Source: a virus. Taken from it: a stretch of DNA of 64,000 nucleotides. Shown piece after piece: positions 14,929 through 22,703 of this stretch. The stretch is from the IMG/VR virus record IMGVR_UViG_3300033571_028151, positions 22,708 through 86,707 of that record; one strand, written 5' to 3'. The position numbers and the translations under genes were made by a program. Below the pieces are notes generated by a model that was not told the DNA's origin, made no database searches, and saw only the letters and a list, made by a program, of their open reading frames with translations. How positions within the stretch are numbered: the stretch's first letter is position 1; the number at the start of each line of letters is the position of its first letter.

Positions 14929-15143
14929 CAGTTGACGAGGCCATCAAAGAACTAAAAGCCGCCAAGAAAAGCGGCGTCAAAAATATCATTGCCGCGTGGT
15001 GGTTTGCCGATCAGTTTCAACGCGCCGACGACGATGTATGGGCGGAAGCCGCAGAACGGGTCGAGCGAAAAATGGACTGGTCCTATACGCATGACGATAT
15101 CCGCGAATTGCTCGAACTCTACACAGGGCCGACGGGTGAATAA
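14925..15143 (+). CDS. Hypothetical protein
   Basis: 72 residues beginning with the ATGA overlap. Helical and charged, with a Trp-rich patch (AAWWFADQF). No family recognised. Confidence 0.55.
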   Translation: MTVDEAIKELKAAKKSGVKNIIAAWWFADQFQRADDDVWAEAAERVERKMDWSYTHDDIRELLELYTGPTGE

Positions 15144-15427
15144 TGGCAGACAACATTGAATGCGACAAACTGTTTACCGTTAAATTGTCGTTAATGCACT
15201 ACGACGAAATAATGGAAGAAACAGTACAAGAAAAACTGTTTTGGACTGCCGGTGAACAGGCCAATATCGGTTGGTGTGCAGGAGTGCATATTGCCGCGGC
15301 CATTGATCGGTTATTTCCCGGCGTGCACGAAGCCAGCGAACGACGAGATTGTTTTCGCGCCATCGAAGATCGCTTTGCCGGCGACACCTCCGCGGGCGAC
15401 TACAAACACCTTGAAGACAAGGAATAA
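15143..15427 (+). CDS. Hypothetical protein
   Basis: 94 residues. It starts on the last base of the preceding stop and ends on the first base of the next gene's ATG, so the three genes form one translationally coupled run. No recognised motif. Confidence 0.55.
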   Translation: MADNIECDKLFTVKLSLMHYDEIMEETVQEKLFWTAGEQANIGWCAGVHIAAAIDRLFPGVHEASERRDCFRAIEDRFAGDTSAGDYKHLEDKE

Positions 15428-15801
15428 TGGCGCACCCTTATCACCACGCGCTCTCTTCTGTACAGAAATGGGGCGGCTGCGTCGAAGACTACCAGCCGAT
15501 CCACGACTGGTTTGATGAATCCAAAGCCCATATGGCTGACTTCCGTCACCGCGCTCTGCGCCACCACAGCGAGGGCATTTTCATGGCGGAAAAGATATTT
15601 GGAACGACGATCACGAACTCTGACGGCCGCGTCGTTCCCGTGCGCTACATCGGCGAACAGCACGTAAAAGAAGACCTTGGGCTTATTCCCACGATGGCCG
15701 ACTGGTTTGAATGCATTAAGCCCGAGCATTCGTGGATGTTTGGCCGCGGCAAAAACCTAGAAAAAGAACTGGAGCAGCAAGACGCCGCAGTTGGCGTCTA
15801 G
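15427..15801 (+). CDS. DUF6915-like protein
   Basis: 124 residues. MAHPYHHALSSVQKWGG, then YQPIHDWFDESKAHMADFRH, RALRHHSEGIFMAEKIFG and GEQHVKEDLGLIPTMADW fit the conserved DUF6915 plan I remember from phage and bacterial proteins. Many conserved His residues could bind metal, but no activity is known to me. It is among the more clearly conserved of the small genes here. Confidence 0.7.
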   Translation: MAHPYHHALSSVQKWGGCVEDYQPIHDWFDESKAHMADFRHRALRHHSEGIFMAEKIFGTTITNSDGRVVPVRYIGEQHVKEDLGLIPTMADWFECIKPEHSWMFGRGKNLEKELEQQDAAVGV

Positions 15802-15808
15802 CCTACGA

Positions 15809-16246
15809 ATGGCAACTAAGACAAAACAAAAGAAGAAACCGAACATTTGGGACGCTGCGCGAAAACTGTACGTATATCGCCGTCCGCCGGTTGTGCCGTT
15901 CTATACCGTTGAACGTATTGACCCGGGCGTGAACTATTTTGTGCTCATGCTAGAGCAACTTGGCGCAACTCCGCTTTTCAGTTGCGAAGGGCACCCGCAA
16001 GGTTTCTACGTGATGTTCGAATGCCCGCAAAAAATTGCGGAGCGCATCCATGCCTGCGGCTTTTTCACGGTAGAACTGGAGGGGCACAACCGCTGGAGCA
16101 TCCGAACGCGGGCGGTAGATGATGACGCCGATCGCAGAAAGATATTGCGGTGGGCCGCAGAAACGTGGCAAGTAAATCTGGGGCCGCTTGACCTGCGCAA
16201 GGCCAACGCGCAAAAAGTTCCAGCAAAAAAGGTTGCTCATGCCTAA
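15809..16246 (+). CDS. Hypothetical protein
   Basis: 145 residues from ATG 15809. The start is very basic (KTKQKKKPN). A core with CEGHPQGFYVMFECPQ might bind a metal. The C-terminal portion resembles the last strands of small phage proteins in which GH and Cys cluster. No family call. The next gene starts 8 bases before its stop. Confidence 0.55.
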   Translation: MATKTKQKKKPNIWDAARKLYVYRRPPVVPFYTVERIDPGVNYFVLMLEQLGATPLFSCEGHPQGFYVMFECPQKIAERIHACGFFTVELEGHNRWSIRTRAVDDDADRRKILRWAAETWQVNLGPLDLRKANAQKVPAKKVAHA

Positions 16247-16874
16247 CTGGTGCTCAAACTCTGTAACATTCTGGCACGACGACGAAAAAGAACTTCAGCG
16301 GCTCGTCGCCGCCTATAACTCCGGCGGCACAATGAGCACGCTTTGGCCGTGCCCTGCTGACCTGCGCAATACAGTGTCTGGCTGCGTAGGGCAGCCCGGC
16401 TCGCCGGAGCAAATTGAACTTGAAAAGAAGCAAGCCGAGAACATAACAAAGCACGGCGCCAAAGACTGGTACGACTGGTGCTGCGACAACTGGGGCACCA
16501 AATGGGACTTTGGCCTAGAAGACGGCAGCAACCCCGCGCAAGTCGAGACTGACGACCGCGGCCGCAGATGTGTGCGCCTTGGCTTTGATACCGCGTGGGG
16601 TCCGCCCACCGGTTTTTACGCGTATCTCGAAAACACCGCCGGCTTCCGCGTGAAGGCGTACTACTTCGAACCCGGAATGGGCTTCTGCGGCATTTACGCA
16701 AACCACAATGACCGCACGTTCAATATCACTAACTTCACGCAGGAATGGCTTGGCGACAATATTCCAAGCAGCCTCTGCGAAGCCTTCAACTTGTTTGAAG
16801 CAGCAGCGCAGCAAGAAGAGTGGTTTGCAGAACAAAACAAGAAAGCGACCGACTGCCAGTCGGATGACGCCTAG
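16239..16874 (+). CDS. Api92/YubB-like protein (DUF1281 type)
   Basis: 211 residues from ATG 16239. Begins MPNWCSNSVTFWHDDEKEL, the opening typical of Api92-like/YubB proteins of phages and plasmids. A Trp/Cys-rich part follows (AKDWYDWCCDNWGTKWDFG), then a beta-rich half (FGLEDGSNPAQVETDDR, GFDTAWGPPTGFYAYLE) that agrees with the ferredoxin-like Api92 C-terminal domain. Exact role unknown. Confidence 0.7.
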   Translation: MPNWCSNSVTFWHDDEKELQRLVAAYNSGGTMSTLWPCPADLRNTVSGCVGQPGSPEQIELEKKQAENITKHGAKDWYDWCCDNWGTKWDFGLEDGSNPAQVETDDRGRRCVRLGFDTAWGPPTGFYAYLENTAGFRVKAYYFEPGMGFCGIYANHNDRTFNITNFTQEWLGDNIPSSLCEAFNLFEAAAQQEEWFAEQNKKATDCQSDDA

Positions 16875-16885
16875 TCGATCGCGAT

Positions 16886-16904
16886 GCCGATAGAGTGTAT
16901 CGGC
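16886..16904 (+). terminator. Short intergenic hairpin
   Basis: GCCGATA-GAGTG-TATCGGC is a perfect 7-bp stem with a 5-base loop, 12 bases after a stop. There is no T-tract. It lies just before the ribosome site of the next gene and may be a weak terminator or leader element. Confidence 0.45.
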
Positions 16905-16932
16905 CGCTTATTAAACGTCCCGCAAGGGGCAT

Positions 16933-17151
16933 ATGAAAGTTAGTGTCATGTCCTATACCAATATTCCTGCTATTGATTTTGTCCTCAACTCCTGCGTCAA
17001 CCTGCTGAACATTCTCGGCAGCGCGACCGGGTTGGGGTTCTGGCCGACTACGGTACTCGTTGTGGGTGTCGTTTGGCCGGCGACCAGTCTTGTACTGTAC
17101 AAGACAGCATTTAGTGAAAAGGCAAACAATGCACCCGGATGTGTCAATTGA
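16933..17151 (+). CDS. Small membrane protein
   Basis: 72 residues from ATG 16933 with AAGGGGC upstream. A long hydrophobic stretch (about 35-57, FWPTTVLVVGVVWPATSLVL) and a preceding weaker one suggest one or two membrane spans. Function unknown. Confidence 0.6.
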   Translation: MKVSVMSYTNIPAIDFVLNSCVNLLNILGSATGLGFWPTTVLVVGVVWPATSLVLYKTAFSEKANNAPGCVN

Positions 17152-17590
17152 CAAAATTGGCTACATGATGAACCGCCTTGGAGGCGACGACGAAATCACC
17201 GTCGACGATCTTGAGGCGTTCATCACTAAGGTTTTTGTTTGCAGTTTCGAGCAGGAGCACGGCTTTGAAGCCGCTCTTGTTCGAGAACTGCTCAACGCTC
17301 GCGACGACCTGCTCGCCTTCGAATCCGAAGACGACACGGCGCCAGACCACGTCGACCGCGACAAGGTTGAAGGGCTGTATTTGCAATATCAGAAAGACAT
17401 GTACGCGCAAGCCGGATTTGATCCCGGTTATGCCGAGGAGTCCGTGTCGTGGCCGGAAGCCCTGCCGCTTGACGGCGCGTGGGATAAGAAAATGCTGCGC
17501 ACTCTCGCGCGCAAAGAAGTGGCGCACCACCTTGTCGTCATCGATCAACTTCGAGAGGAGATGACTAAACGTGTCAACGCCGATTCCTGA
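17129..17590 (+). CDS. Hypothetical acidic helical protein
   Basis: 153 residues from ATG 17129 (MHPDVSIDKIGYMM). Acidic and mostly helical. It overlaps the previous gene by 23 bases and the next by 20. No family recognised. Confidence 0.6.
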   Translation: MHPDVSIDKIGYMMNRLGGDDEITVDDLEAFITKVFVCSFEQEHGFEAALVRELLNARDDLLAFESEDDTAPDHVDRDKVEGLYLQYQKDMYAQAGFDPGYAEESVSWPEALPLDGAWDKKMLRTLARKEVAHHLVVIDQLREEMTKRVNADS

Positions 17591-18089
17591 CATGTATTAC
17601 GTCAAGTGGTACGACCGGCAAAAGAACAAGTGGTGTTACGGCGTCGCCGACCGGTTTAGTCAAGCGTCAATTCAGTATTACAACGACGGGCAGCAGGTCA
17701 TTGTCGACGACGCGGTTACCCCTGACCGCTACGTGTTAAACGTTGACGCGCTTACGGACATCCGCCCGACATTCAACCCATTAGACGAATATCATGACTT
17801 CATCGAACGAGAAAGAAACGCGGCCCTCACATACTCACGCAGTCTTCCGGCCGGGATGCATGTCGGCAAGATGTTTACAACTCCTGTGGGCGACGGATGC
17901 GCCTACTACGTCGTCACCAAAGTCAACAAAAAGACTGTCGACATCGAGTGGCGAGGATACTCCCCCGACCGCTGGATCGACTTCAGATTCGGCGGCGGAG
18001 GACGAGAAAAGCGAGAACTCATAGAACAAATGGTTAGACGAGAAGAAGGCATGGGCCGACTGTTTTCCGCGCAAAGGACTATGACATGA
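17571..18089 (+). CDS. Hypothetical protein, GTG start
   Basis: 172 residues from GTG 17571, chosen because GAGAGGAG lies just upstream. The C-terminal half (MHVGKMFTTPVGDG, AYYVVTKVNKKTVDIEWRGY, DRWIDFRFGGGG) is beta-rich and looks conserved. I do not recognise a named family. Confidence 0.6.
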   Translation: MSTPIPDMYYVKWYDRQKNKWCYGVADRFSQASIQYYNDGQQVIVDDAVTPDRYVLNVDALTDIRPTFNPLDEYHDFIERERNAALTYSRSLPAGMHVGKMFTTPVGDGCAYYVVTKVNKKTVDIEWRGYSPDRWIDFRFGGGGREKRELIEQMVRREEGMGRLFSAQRTMT

Positions 18090-18631
18090 GTGACGTTCTT
18101 CGTCGCGTTGCCGCCGTGCACCGCGAACGATTTGCCAAAGCAGAAAAAAAGCGCCTAGACGCCAAAAAGAAATTGGTTCGCGTACAGGCTTATTTCAAAG
18201 ACACTGGCCTGCCGGAAATGTGGGACGAAGTCAAAAATATTAAAATCCCAAACCCCGTCCCCGAAATTCTCGACAGCCTGACAATCACGCTTGGCGATTT
18301 GGTCGATCCGACGGCGATTGAAAATATCCAAAACACCGGGCTGACGGTGTACGGCAAAAATAACACCCAGTGCGAGTGGGTTGTTGAAGATAACAGCGCC
18401 ACAGAAAACGACGCCGGCCCTAAACATATTTATTACCGCGTGGTAGCCGGCAAAGACAATTTCTGCGTCACGCAAGACCAAGCCGACGCCAAAAAAAGGT
18501 TTGTTGATTCGTTTATCAAGTGGTTGTCCAAGTACATCACTCCACAGATGCTGGTCGACATGGACATCGACCTTGAAACGCCCAGCGTCGTGAAACGTTC
18601 CCGCAAAATCCTTCAACTGGCAGAGACATGA
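18086..18631 (+). CDS. Hypothetical protein, probable tandem paralogue A
   Basis: 181 residues. A charged N-terminal helix (RERFAKAEKKRLDAKKKLV) and short TGLPEMWDEV precede a beta-rich middle. The end has FVDSFIKWLSKYITPQMLVDMD. The next gene has the same overall plan and a similar end (WLDSFIEYIAKVCDPQAVAD), so the two probably arose by duplication. Function unknown. Confidence 0.6.
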   Translation: MSDVLRRVAAVHRERFAKAEKKRLDAKKKLVRVQAYFKDTGLPEMWDEVKNIKIPNPVPEILDSLTITLGDLVDPTAIENIQNTGLTVYGKNNTQCEWVVEDNSATENDAGPKHIYYRVVAGKDNFCVTQDQADAKKRFVDSFIKWLSKYITPQMLVDMDIDLETPSVVKRSRKILQLAET

Positions 18632-19161
18632 GCGAAGCACTTGCCCGAGTTTTTGCGCTCCAGCAGCGCGTAATCAACGAAAACGAGCGCGCCCGACAGC
18701 AGGCCGCCGCCAAACGCGAACGCGAGATCACCGCGTTCATGACGTCTGGCCTCACAGATATCTTTATCGAATTTGCCGATTTGCCGCTGAGTTTGGACAG
18801 CCAGCAGCGCCTGTACAAAAAGCAGTTTGCCGAATGCACATATCAGCACTGCGACGCACGAAGCAAACGTGTGTCAGAGATGTCTTTTTCATCGTGGGGC
18901 GGTTCCTCCGGCAGCGGCCCGCGCTGGTGGTGCACCGAAGACAAAGACAGCAGCCGCATGCTTTACCTGTACAGCGCCAACGGCTCGTACTCGCTCTCCG
19001 AGGTCCGATCGGCCGAACCCGCCGGCCCGTGGCTCGACTCGTTCATCGAGTACATTGCCAAAGTGTGCGACCCCCAAGCGGTCGCTGATAAGTTATCTAA
19101 CTCGCAGGCGAATCAGGCCCGCGAAACCCATTTCAACCGGCGCCAACTCCAGCCTATCTAA
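18628..19161 (+). CDS. Hypothetical protein, probable tandem paralogue B
   Basis: 177 residues, overlapping the paralogue before it by 4 bases (ATGA). N-terminal helix (RARQQAAAKREREITAFMTS), then TDIFIEFADL, a Gly/Ser-rich insertion with WGGSSGSGPRWW, and the shared C-terminal SFIEYIAK segment. The pair probably have related roles. Confidence 0.6.
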   Translation: MSEALARVFALQQRVINENERARQQAAAKREREITAFMTSGLTDIFIEFADLPLSLDSQQRLYKKQFAECTYQHCDARSKRVSEMSFSSWGGSSGSGPRWWCTEDKDSSRMLYLYSANGSYSLSEVRSAEPAGPWLDSFIEYIAKVCDPQAVADKLSNSQANQARETHFNRRQLQPI

Positions 19162-19451
19162 TGGTCGCATTCAACGAACTCAACATCAATCCAGATGACA
19201 CGCCGTCGCCAGCCGTAATTGCGTGGTGCGAGAATCTTGTCCGCACGATCAAAGACGGCGGCGTATGGGGTATTCCTCGCTCAGGAACCACGTTTCGCAT
19301 TGACCACACGAACAAGCGGCTGGTTTGCACCAGTCTTGGTTTCGTAGACAACGGCGACTTTTTGGCTACCAAGCAAAATTTTGCGCACATTGGCTGGGAT
19401 GTCGTAATGGAAAGCGAAAACGACAATGCCCAAAAGAAAACTGGCAATTGA
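19161..19451 (+). CDS. Hypothetical protein
   Basis: 96 residues. Pattern: helix (IAWCENLVRTIKDGG), then strands (WGIPRSGTTFRIDHTNKRL). Overlaps the following gene by 26 bases. No family recognised. Confidence 0.55.
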   Translation: MVAFNELNINPDDTPSPAVIAWCENLVRTIKDGGVWGIPRSGTTFRIDHTNKRLVCTSLGFVDNGDFLATKQNFAHIGWDVVMESENDNAQKKTGN

Positions 19452-19635
19452 CCGCAATCCACTTGCCATACTGTTCAAGATTTTGGCAAACGCATTACTG
19501 GAAGACGAACACGGCATCAACGAGACGGCGTTCAACGCGCTCTCCGTGCTCGCCGGACTAATCGATCCTGACCTGCCGGACTATCTCCACAAGCGCGTTG
19601 TCGGCCAAAACGGGCGCGTCAGGTTCGACGACTAA
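19426..19635 (+). CDS. Hypothetical helical protein
   Basis: 69 residues. Begins MPKRKLAIDRNP and continues with hydrophobic helices (LAILFKILANALLEDE, NALSVLAGLID). A soluble helical bundle or a membrane-associated helix is possible. Confidence 0.55.
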   Translation: MPKRKLAIDRNPLAILFKILANALLEDEHGINETAFNALSVLAGLIDPDLPDYLHKRVVGQNGRVRFDD

Positions 19636-19676
19636 CCCCTTGTGGTTTTTGGCGCGCGGCGTTATTCTTGCCCGCC

Positions 19677-19802
19677 ATGTCGCCATTTCTGGCAAGCGCC
19701 GTTAACGTAACAAACGGCCCAGTAAACACGCTGGGCGTAATGTTGCTGATAGCGGTGATTATTTTGTTCGGTCACCTCTTTGGCCGTTTTGAGGATTTAT
19801 GA
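19677..19802 (+). CDS. 41-residue single-span membrane protein
   Basis: A short gene not easily detected by length filters: ATG 19677 to TGA 19800-19802. Residues about 18-34 (TLGVMLLIAVIILFGHL) form a hydrophobic span, followed by a charged end. Its stop overlaps the next start (ATGA), the arrangement used by its neighbours, which supports it. No clear ribosome site. Function unknown. Confidence 0.5.
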   Translation: MSPFLASAVNVTNGPVNTLGVMLLIAVIILFGHLFGRFEDL

Positions 19803-20164
19803 ACGTTCCGGGCACGGATTCGCCGAAAAAACGTACTAATAAAATTGTGCTACTAGATGTGTTACGGTGGTGGCACGGAGAGTTGCCGACAGAAGAAATA
19901 GCCAAAAAGTTAAAAGTAACACACGCCGCGCTGCAAGAATTCGCTCGGCGAAACAAATTACCGCGGCGCACGCACGTTCCAAGACGGTCGCCGAATACCA
20001 AGATCGTCGACCCCACGCCCGAAGAGATTGCAGAACGGGCAGCAGAAGTGCGCGCCCGACGCACTGAAGCAGAAAACGAAAGACTATCGTTTTACAAATC
20101 GCACCGCGTAGAAATTAGGCAATACGCGTACAGTTCTCAAACCGGTATTTTCTCAGAAATGTAA
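19799..20164 (+). CDS. Small HTH DNA-binding protein
   Basis: 121 residues. Residues about 28-60 (GELPTEEIAKKLKVTHAALQ, then RRNKLPRR) make a helix-turn-helix of the kind seen in GcrA-like and other small regulators: an i-a-k-k-l recognition pattern then a basic arm. A helical charged region follows. It probably regulates phage or host transcription. Targets unknown. Confidence 0.65.
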   Translation: MNVPGTDSPKKRTNKIVLLDVLRWWHGELPTEEIAKKLKVTHAALQEFARRNKLPRRTHVPRRSPNTKIVDPTPEEIAERAAEVRARRTEAENERLSFYKSHRVEIRQYAYSSQTGIFSEM

Positions 20165-20174
20165 AGGAATAAGT

Positions 20175-20435
20175 ATGAGCCAAAACAACAGCGGAAACAG
20201 CGGTATTTGGTTTTTCGTGCTGATTATCGTCGGGATTACAGCAATTATAAACGCCATCACCGGCGGCCCTTCGACTAGCAGCACCACGACTTCGCCATCC
20301 GTTGATCGCGGATCGTTTGAGCACCGGTACGCAACTGAGCGCTTTAAGCAGGAAGGCTACAACTCTTCCGAAGCGCAACAAGCGGCCGATGCTGTTCTCA
20401 AGTTTCACGAAGCCCAGAAGGCCAGACAACGCTAA
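20175..20435 (+). CDS. N-anchored membrane protein
   Basis: 86 residues. Residues about 11-30 (IWFFVLIIVGITAIINAITG) form a membrane anchor, then a Ser/Thr-rich linker and a helical tail (EAQQAADAVLKFHEAQ). No signal cleavage site is obvious, so it is probably anchored. Confidence 0.6.
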   Translation: MSQNNSGNSGIWFFVLIIVGITAIINAITGGPSTSSTTTSPSVDRGSFEHRYATERFKQEGYNSSEAQQAADAVLKFHEAQKARQR

Positions 20436-20764
20436 TGCCCCGCAAAGTTAAATACCTCGACAAGCACTACCTGAAACTCATCAATCATATTTCGCACAAC
20501 GTCTTGAAATACAATCGGACGTTGCCTGAGTCTTTGATTGACGCGCTCCCTGACGACAAATATTTCCCCATCATGTTTACGATGATGCACGAGCACAAGG
20601 CTGGTGTTCCGTGTGACCCTCATGTCCGTTGCATTATCGCGGTACCTAGAAATACAGTGCCCGACATGACGCAGATTATTCTGGACATGGACTCTTCGAT
20701 TTTCGACGTGTTGCCAGAAGTAGAATTACCTGATCACGAAGAAGAACCAGCAGGCGCAACGTGA
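20435..20764 (+). CDS. Hypothetical protein
   Basis: 109 residues, starting on the last base of the previous stop. Helical N-terminus (YLDKHYLKLINHISHNVLKY), then a region with HEHKAGVPCDPHVRC that has four potential metal ligands. Acidic tail. No family recognised. Confidence 0.6.
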   Translation: MPRKVKYLDKHYLKLINHISHNVLKYNRTLPESLIDALPDDKYFPIMFTMMHEHKAGVPCDPHVRCIIAVPRNTVPDMTQIILDMDSSIFDVLPEVELPDHEEEPAGAT

Positions 20765-20958
20765 CCGCTAGAAAGTCGGGAATGATATCAAAATCAGACC
20801 TAGAGCAGGTTGAAAGCGTTTTGACCGGACTGAAGTACGGGTTACTAGGTTTGACGCTTCAGGTTGAAGAATCCCTGAATGCGATCAAACGAATCACGAA
20901 GGCATCTGAATCGCCTTCTGCCTCTTCCCCAGACGGGAGTCTCTTTCCTACGAAGTAG
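20761..20958 (+). CDS. Small hypothetical protein, GTG start
   Basis: 65 residues from GTG 20761 in a GTGA overlap with the previous stop. A single long helix (QVEESLNAIKRITK). The stop is inside a perfect hairpin (20945-20961). No family recognised. Confidence 0.5.
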   Translation: MTARKSGMISKSDLEQVESVLTGLKYGLLGLTLQVEESLNAIKRITKASESPSASSPDGSLFPTK

Positions 20959-20961
20959 GAA
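20945..20961 (+). terminator. Hairpin at gene end
   Basis: TTCCTAC-GAA-GTAGGAA, a perfect 7-bp stem with a 3-base loop over the stop codon. The CTACGAAGT core is shared with the hairpin at 8733-8750. The 190 bases before the next gene also contain A/T-rich runs but no gene. Confidence 0.45.
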
Positions 20962-21090
20962 GTAGTTCGGTCAAAACGAACATTTTTGAAGATTTTTTTG
21001 CCGTAACCCGCGATAAGACAAGGACTTGCGTCAAAAAAAAATCTGCGTCATTTTTCAGATTACCCCCGTTTTTCTCGGGAAATACCTGAC

Positions 21091-21123
21091 TTGACCTTTT
21101 TGGTCTACTCGGTAGGCTATGCT
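21091..21123 (+). promoter_or_regulatory. Possible promoter for the four-gene unit
   Basis: TTGACC (21091-21096) is a -35-like box. TAGGCT (21113-21118) is at a 16-base spacing, and TATGCT (21118-21123) at 21 bases. The former is a poor -10 match and the latter is too far away. It lies in the gap before the four overlapping genes that start at 21148. Low confidence. Confidence 0.3.
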
Positions 21124-21147
21124 CTTCGCCAAAGCACGGAGGCTCAC

Positions 21148-21630
21148 ATGCTCAAGCGCGGGATTGGAACCCGTCGTAATGACCGCTGTATTTGCGGCAG
21201 CGGCACGAAGTACAAGTACTGCTGCTCACCTAACGCCGTACAGCAACCGGACGCGCCGGGCAAGAAAACGCACTACATTGACACCGGTGAAGTTCCGGTG
21301 CGCTATGTCATCACGGACGAGAAGGGCACCAGTTTCTTCTCGACTAAAGAAAACCAAATCATCGTATTCCAGAATCGCGCCGATGCGATTGCAATCGCCA
21401 CGTTAGACGAGTTTGCCGCGGCGAAAGTCGGGGAGATTAACGTAGCCGGCGTAGGCGAGACAAAATGGAAGCATCTGCAAGAGAAACTTCCGTTTGTTGA
21501 AGTTGAAAGCGCTGACGCTGCGGCGACTCTTATTCGCGATCGCATGGAGCACATCAAGGCGTCGCTGGCTGCCGAGGCCGAGGTCGCCCCGGTTGAAACG
21601 CCTCCTCCGGATGCGCCGGAGAATGCGTGA
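21148..21630 (+). CDS. SEC-C zinc-motif protein
   Basis: 160 residues from ATG 21148, after a strong CGGAGG. Residues 10-26 (RNDRCICGSGTKYKYCC) are a SEC-C motif, the metal-binding module of the SecA C-terminus, with C14, C16, C25 and C26 as ligands. The rest is alpha/beta with no known family. SEC-C proteins usually act in protein interaction. It opens a unit of four overlapping genes. Confidence 0.75.
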   Translation: MLKRGIGTRRNDRCICGSGTKYKYCCSPNAVQQPDAPGKKTHYIDTGEVPVRYVITDEKGTSFFSTKENQIIVFQNRADAIAIATLDEFAAAKVGEINVAGVGETKWKHLQEKLPFVEVESADAAATLIRDRMEHIKASLAAEAEVAPVETPPPDAPENA

Positions 21631-22703
21631 TGTCCGTCGGACTCGATGTTTTCGACAGCGCCTATCAAAAGGCTGTGCGGTGGTCGTTGCCTATTGTCGG
21701 CTATCGGTCCCGCAATCCGTGTCTTGCCGCCATCGCCGCCACGTACGATTTGCCTGACGGCGACCACAGCCTGCCAACGATGCGGGCGTGTGTTAACTTT
21801 CGCCGCGTGCAGTTTTTAACGCGTGCTTACGAACTGGCCAAGTACGATAAGTACTTTCTCGTTCGCGGCATTATTCCAAATCAACATTACTTTGACGCCC
21901 AGCGGGCTATTGGCGCGTTTGAACTGTGCGCCAGTTGTTGCCCAACGGTGATGATATATCCGCCGGCGTTGCAGAACGTCCGCAAGTTTAAATCGTGCGG
22001 GCACTCGAACTTCTGCCCGTCGTGTTGGTGCGCAGTCGCCATGCGGCAGTACCAGCAGATGCGGCTGGTGATTAACGCGTTTCTTCGGCAAGGAGCCGCA
22101 GGACGCATTTACGTGACACCGTACATCACCGAGCAGTTTGTTCCGGCGCCGCGTATATCTTCGACAAACCACGCCAGTGCCGACGACGCGGCCGAAGCGC
22201 TGCTCATCATCCAGCGTGAAACGCAGAGATACAAACGGCTGATCCAACAACGTAGTCGGCAATTGCGTATACATCGCAACACAGTTGCTGCGTACTGGCG
22301 GCTTGTGCCTATCCCGGTCGACGGCGGTTGGCGGCTCCAGTTTCGGCAACTGTTTGTTTCGCTGCCCGAGCAAAAGTCACCCGTTGAGCGCATCAATTTC
22401 CGTGGCACAAAAATCTTGAAGCACAAACGGTTGTTGTTGTCTGGCGGTAAGAACTGGCAGGAGCGATGGCTGGACGAGACAGAAAATAAACTCGACACGT
22501 TAATGCTGTCGTTTTTGCGCTATCCGTCAGAACTGTTGACTGAAGACATTGACCTGACCGCGGCGGCATTGAACGCTACGGCCAAGCAGCGCATGATTGG
22601 CGGCTACGGCAAGTTTAGAAGCGCGGGGAGCGGGTTGCTCAAGAAGATGCGGCAGCAAGATCAAGAGCGACAGGAAAACAATGGTCAACAAAAGCGGGCG
22701 TAA
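21630..22703 (+). CDS. Cys-rich protein, Rep-like in part
   Basis: 357 residues from ATG 21630. GTG 21627 is an alternative start. Residues about 99-132 have a dense Cys/His cluster (CASCC, then FKSCGHSNFCPSCW), forming one or two zinc fingers. The C-terminal part (AKQRMIGGYGKFR, about 318-330) and overall plan recall plasmid rolling-circle Rep proteins, but the HUH motif and catalytic Tyr are not visible. I cannot support a nicking role. It overlaps both neighbours. Confidence 0.5.
   Translation: MSVGLDVFDSAYQKAVRWSLPIVGYRSRNPCLAAIAATYDLPDGDHSLPTMRACVNFRRVQFLTRAYELAKYDKYFLVRGIIPNQHYFDAQRAIGAFELCASCCPTVMIYPPALQNVRKFKSCGHSNFCPSCWCAVAMRQYQQMRLVINAFLRQGAAGRIYVTPYITEQFVPAPRISSTNHASADDAAEALLIIQRETQRYKRLIQQRSRQLRIHRNTVAAYWRLVPIPVDGGWRLQFRQLFVSLPEQKSPVERINFRGTKILKHKRLLLSGGKNWQERWLDETENKLDTLMLSFLRYPSELLTEDIDLTAAALNATAKQRMIGGYGKFRSAGSGLLKKMRQQDQERQENNGQQKRA

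Noticed and set aside
21630-22703. Rolling-circle replication initiator
   Set aside because: The Cys cluster and C-terminal pattern recall Rep proteins, but no HUH motif or catalytic Tyr is visible, so I kept only a weak Rep-like label.
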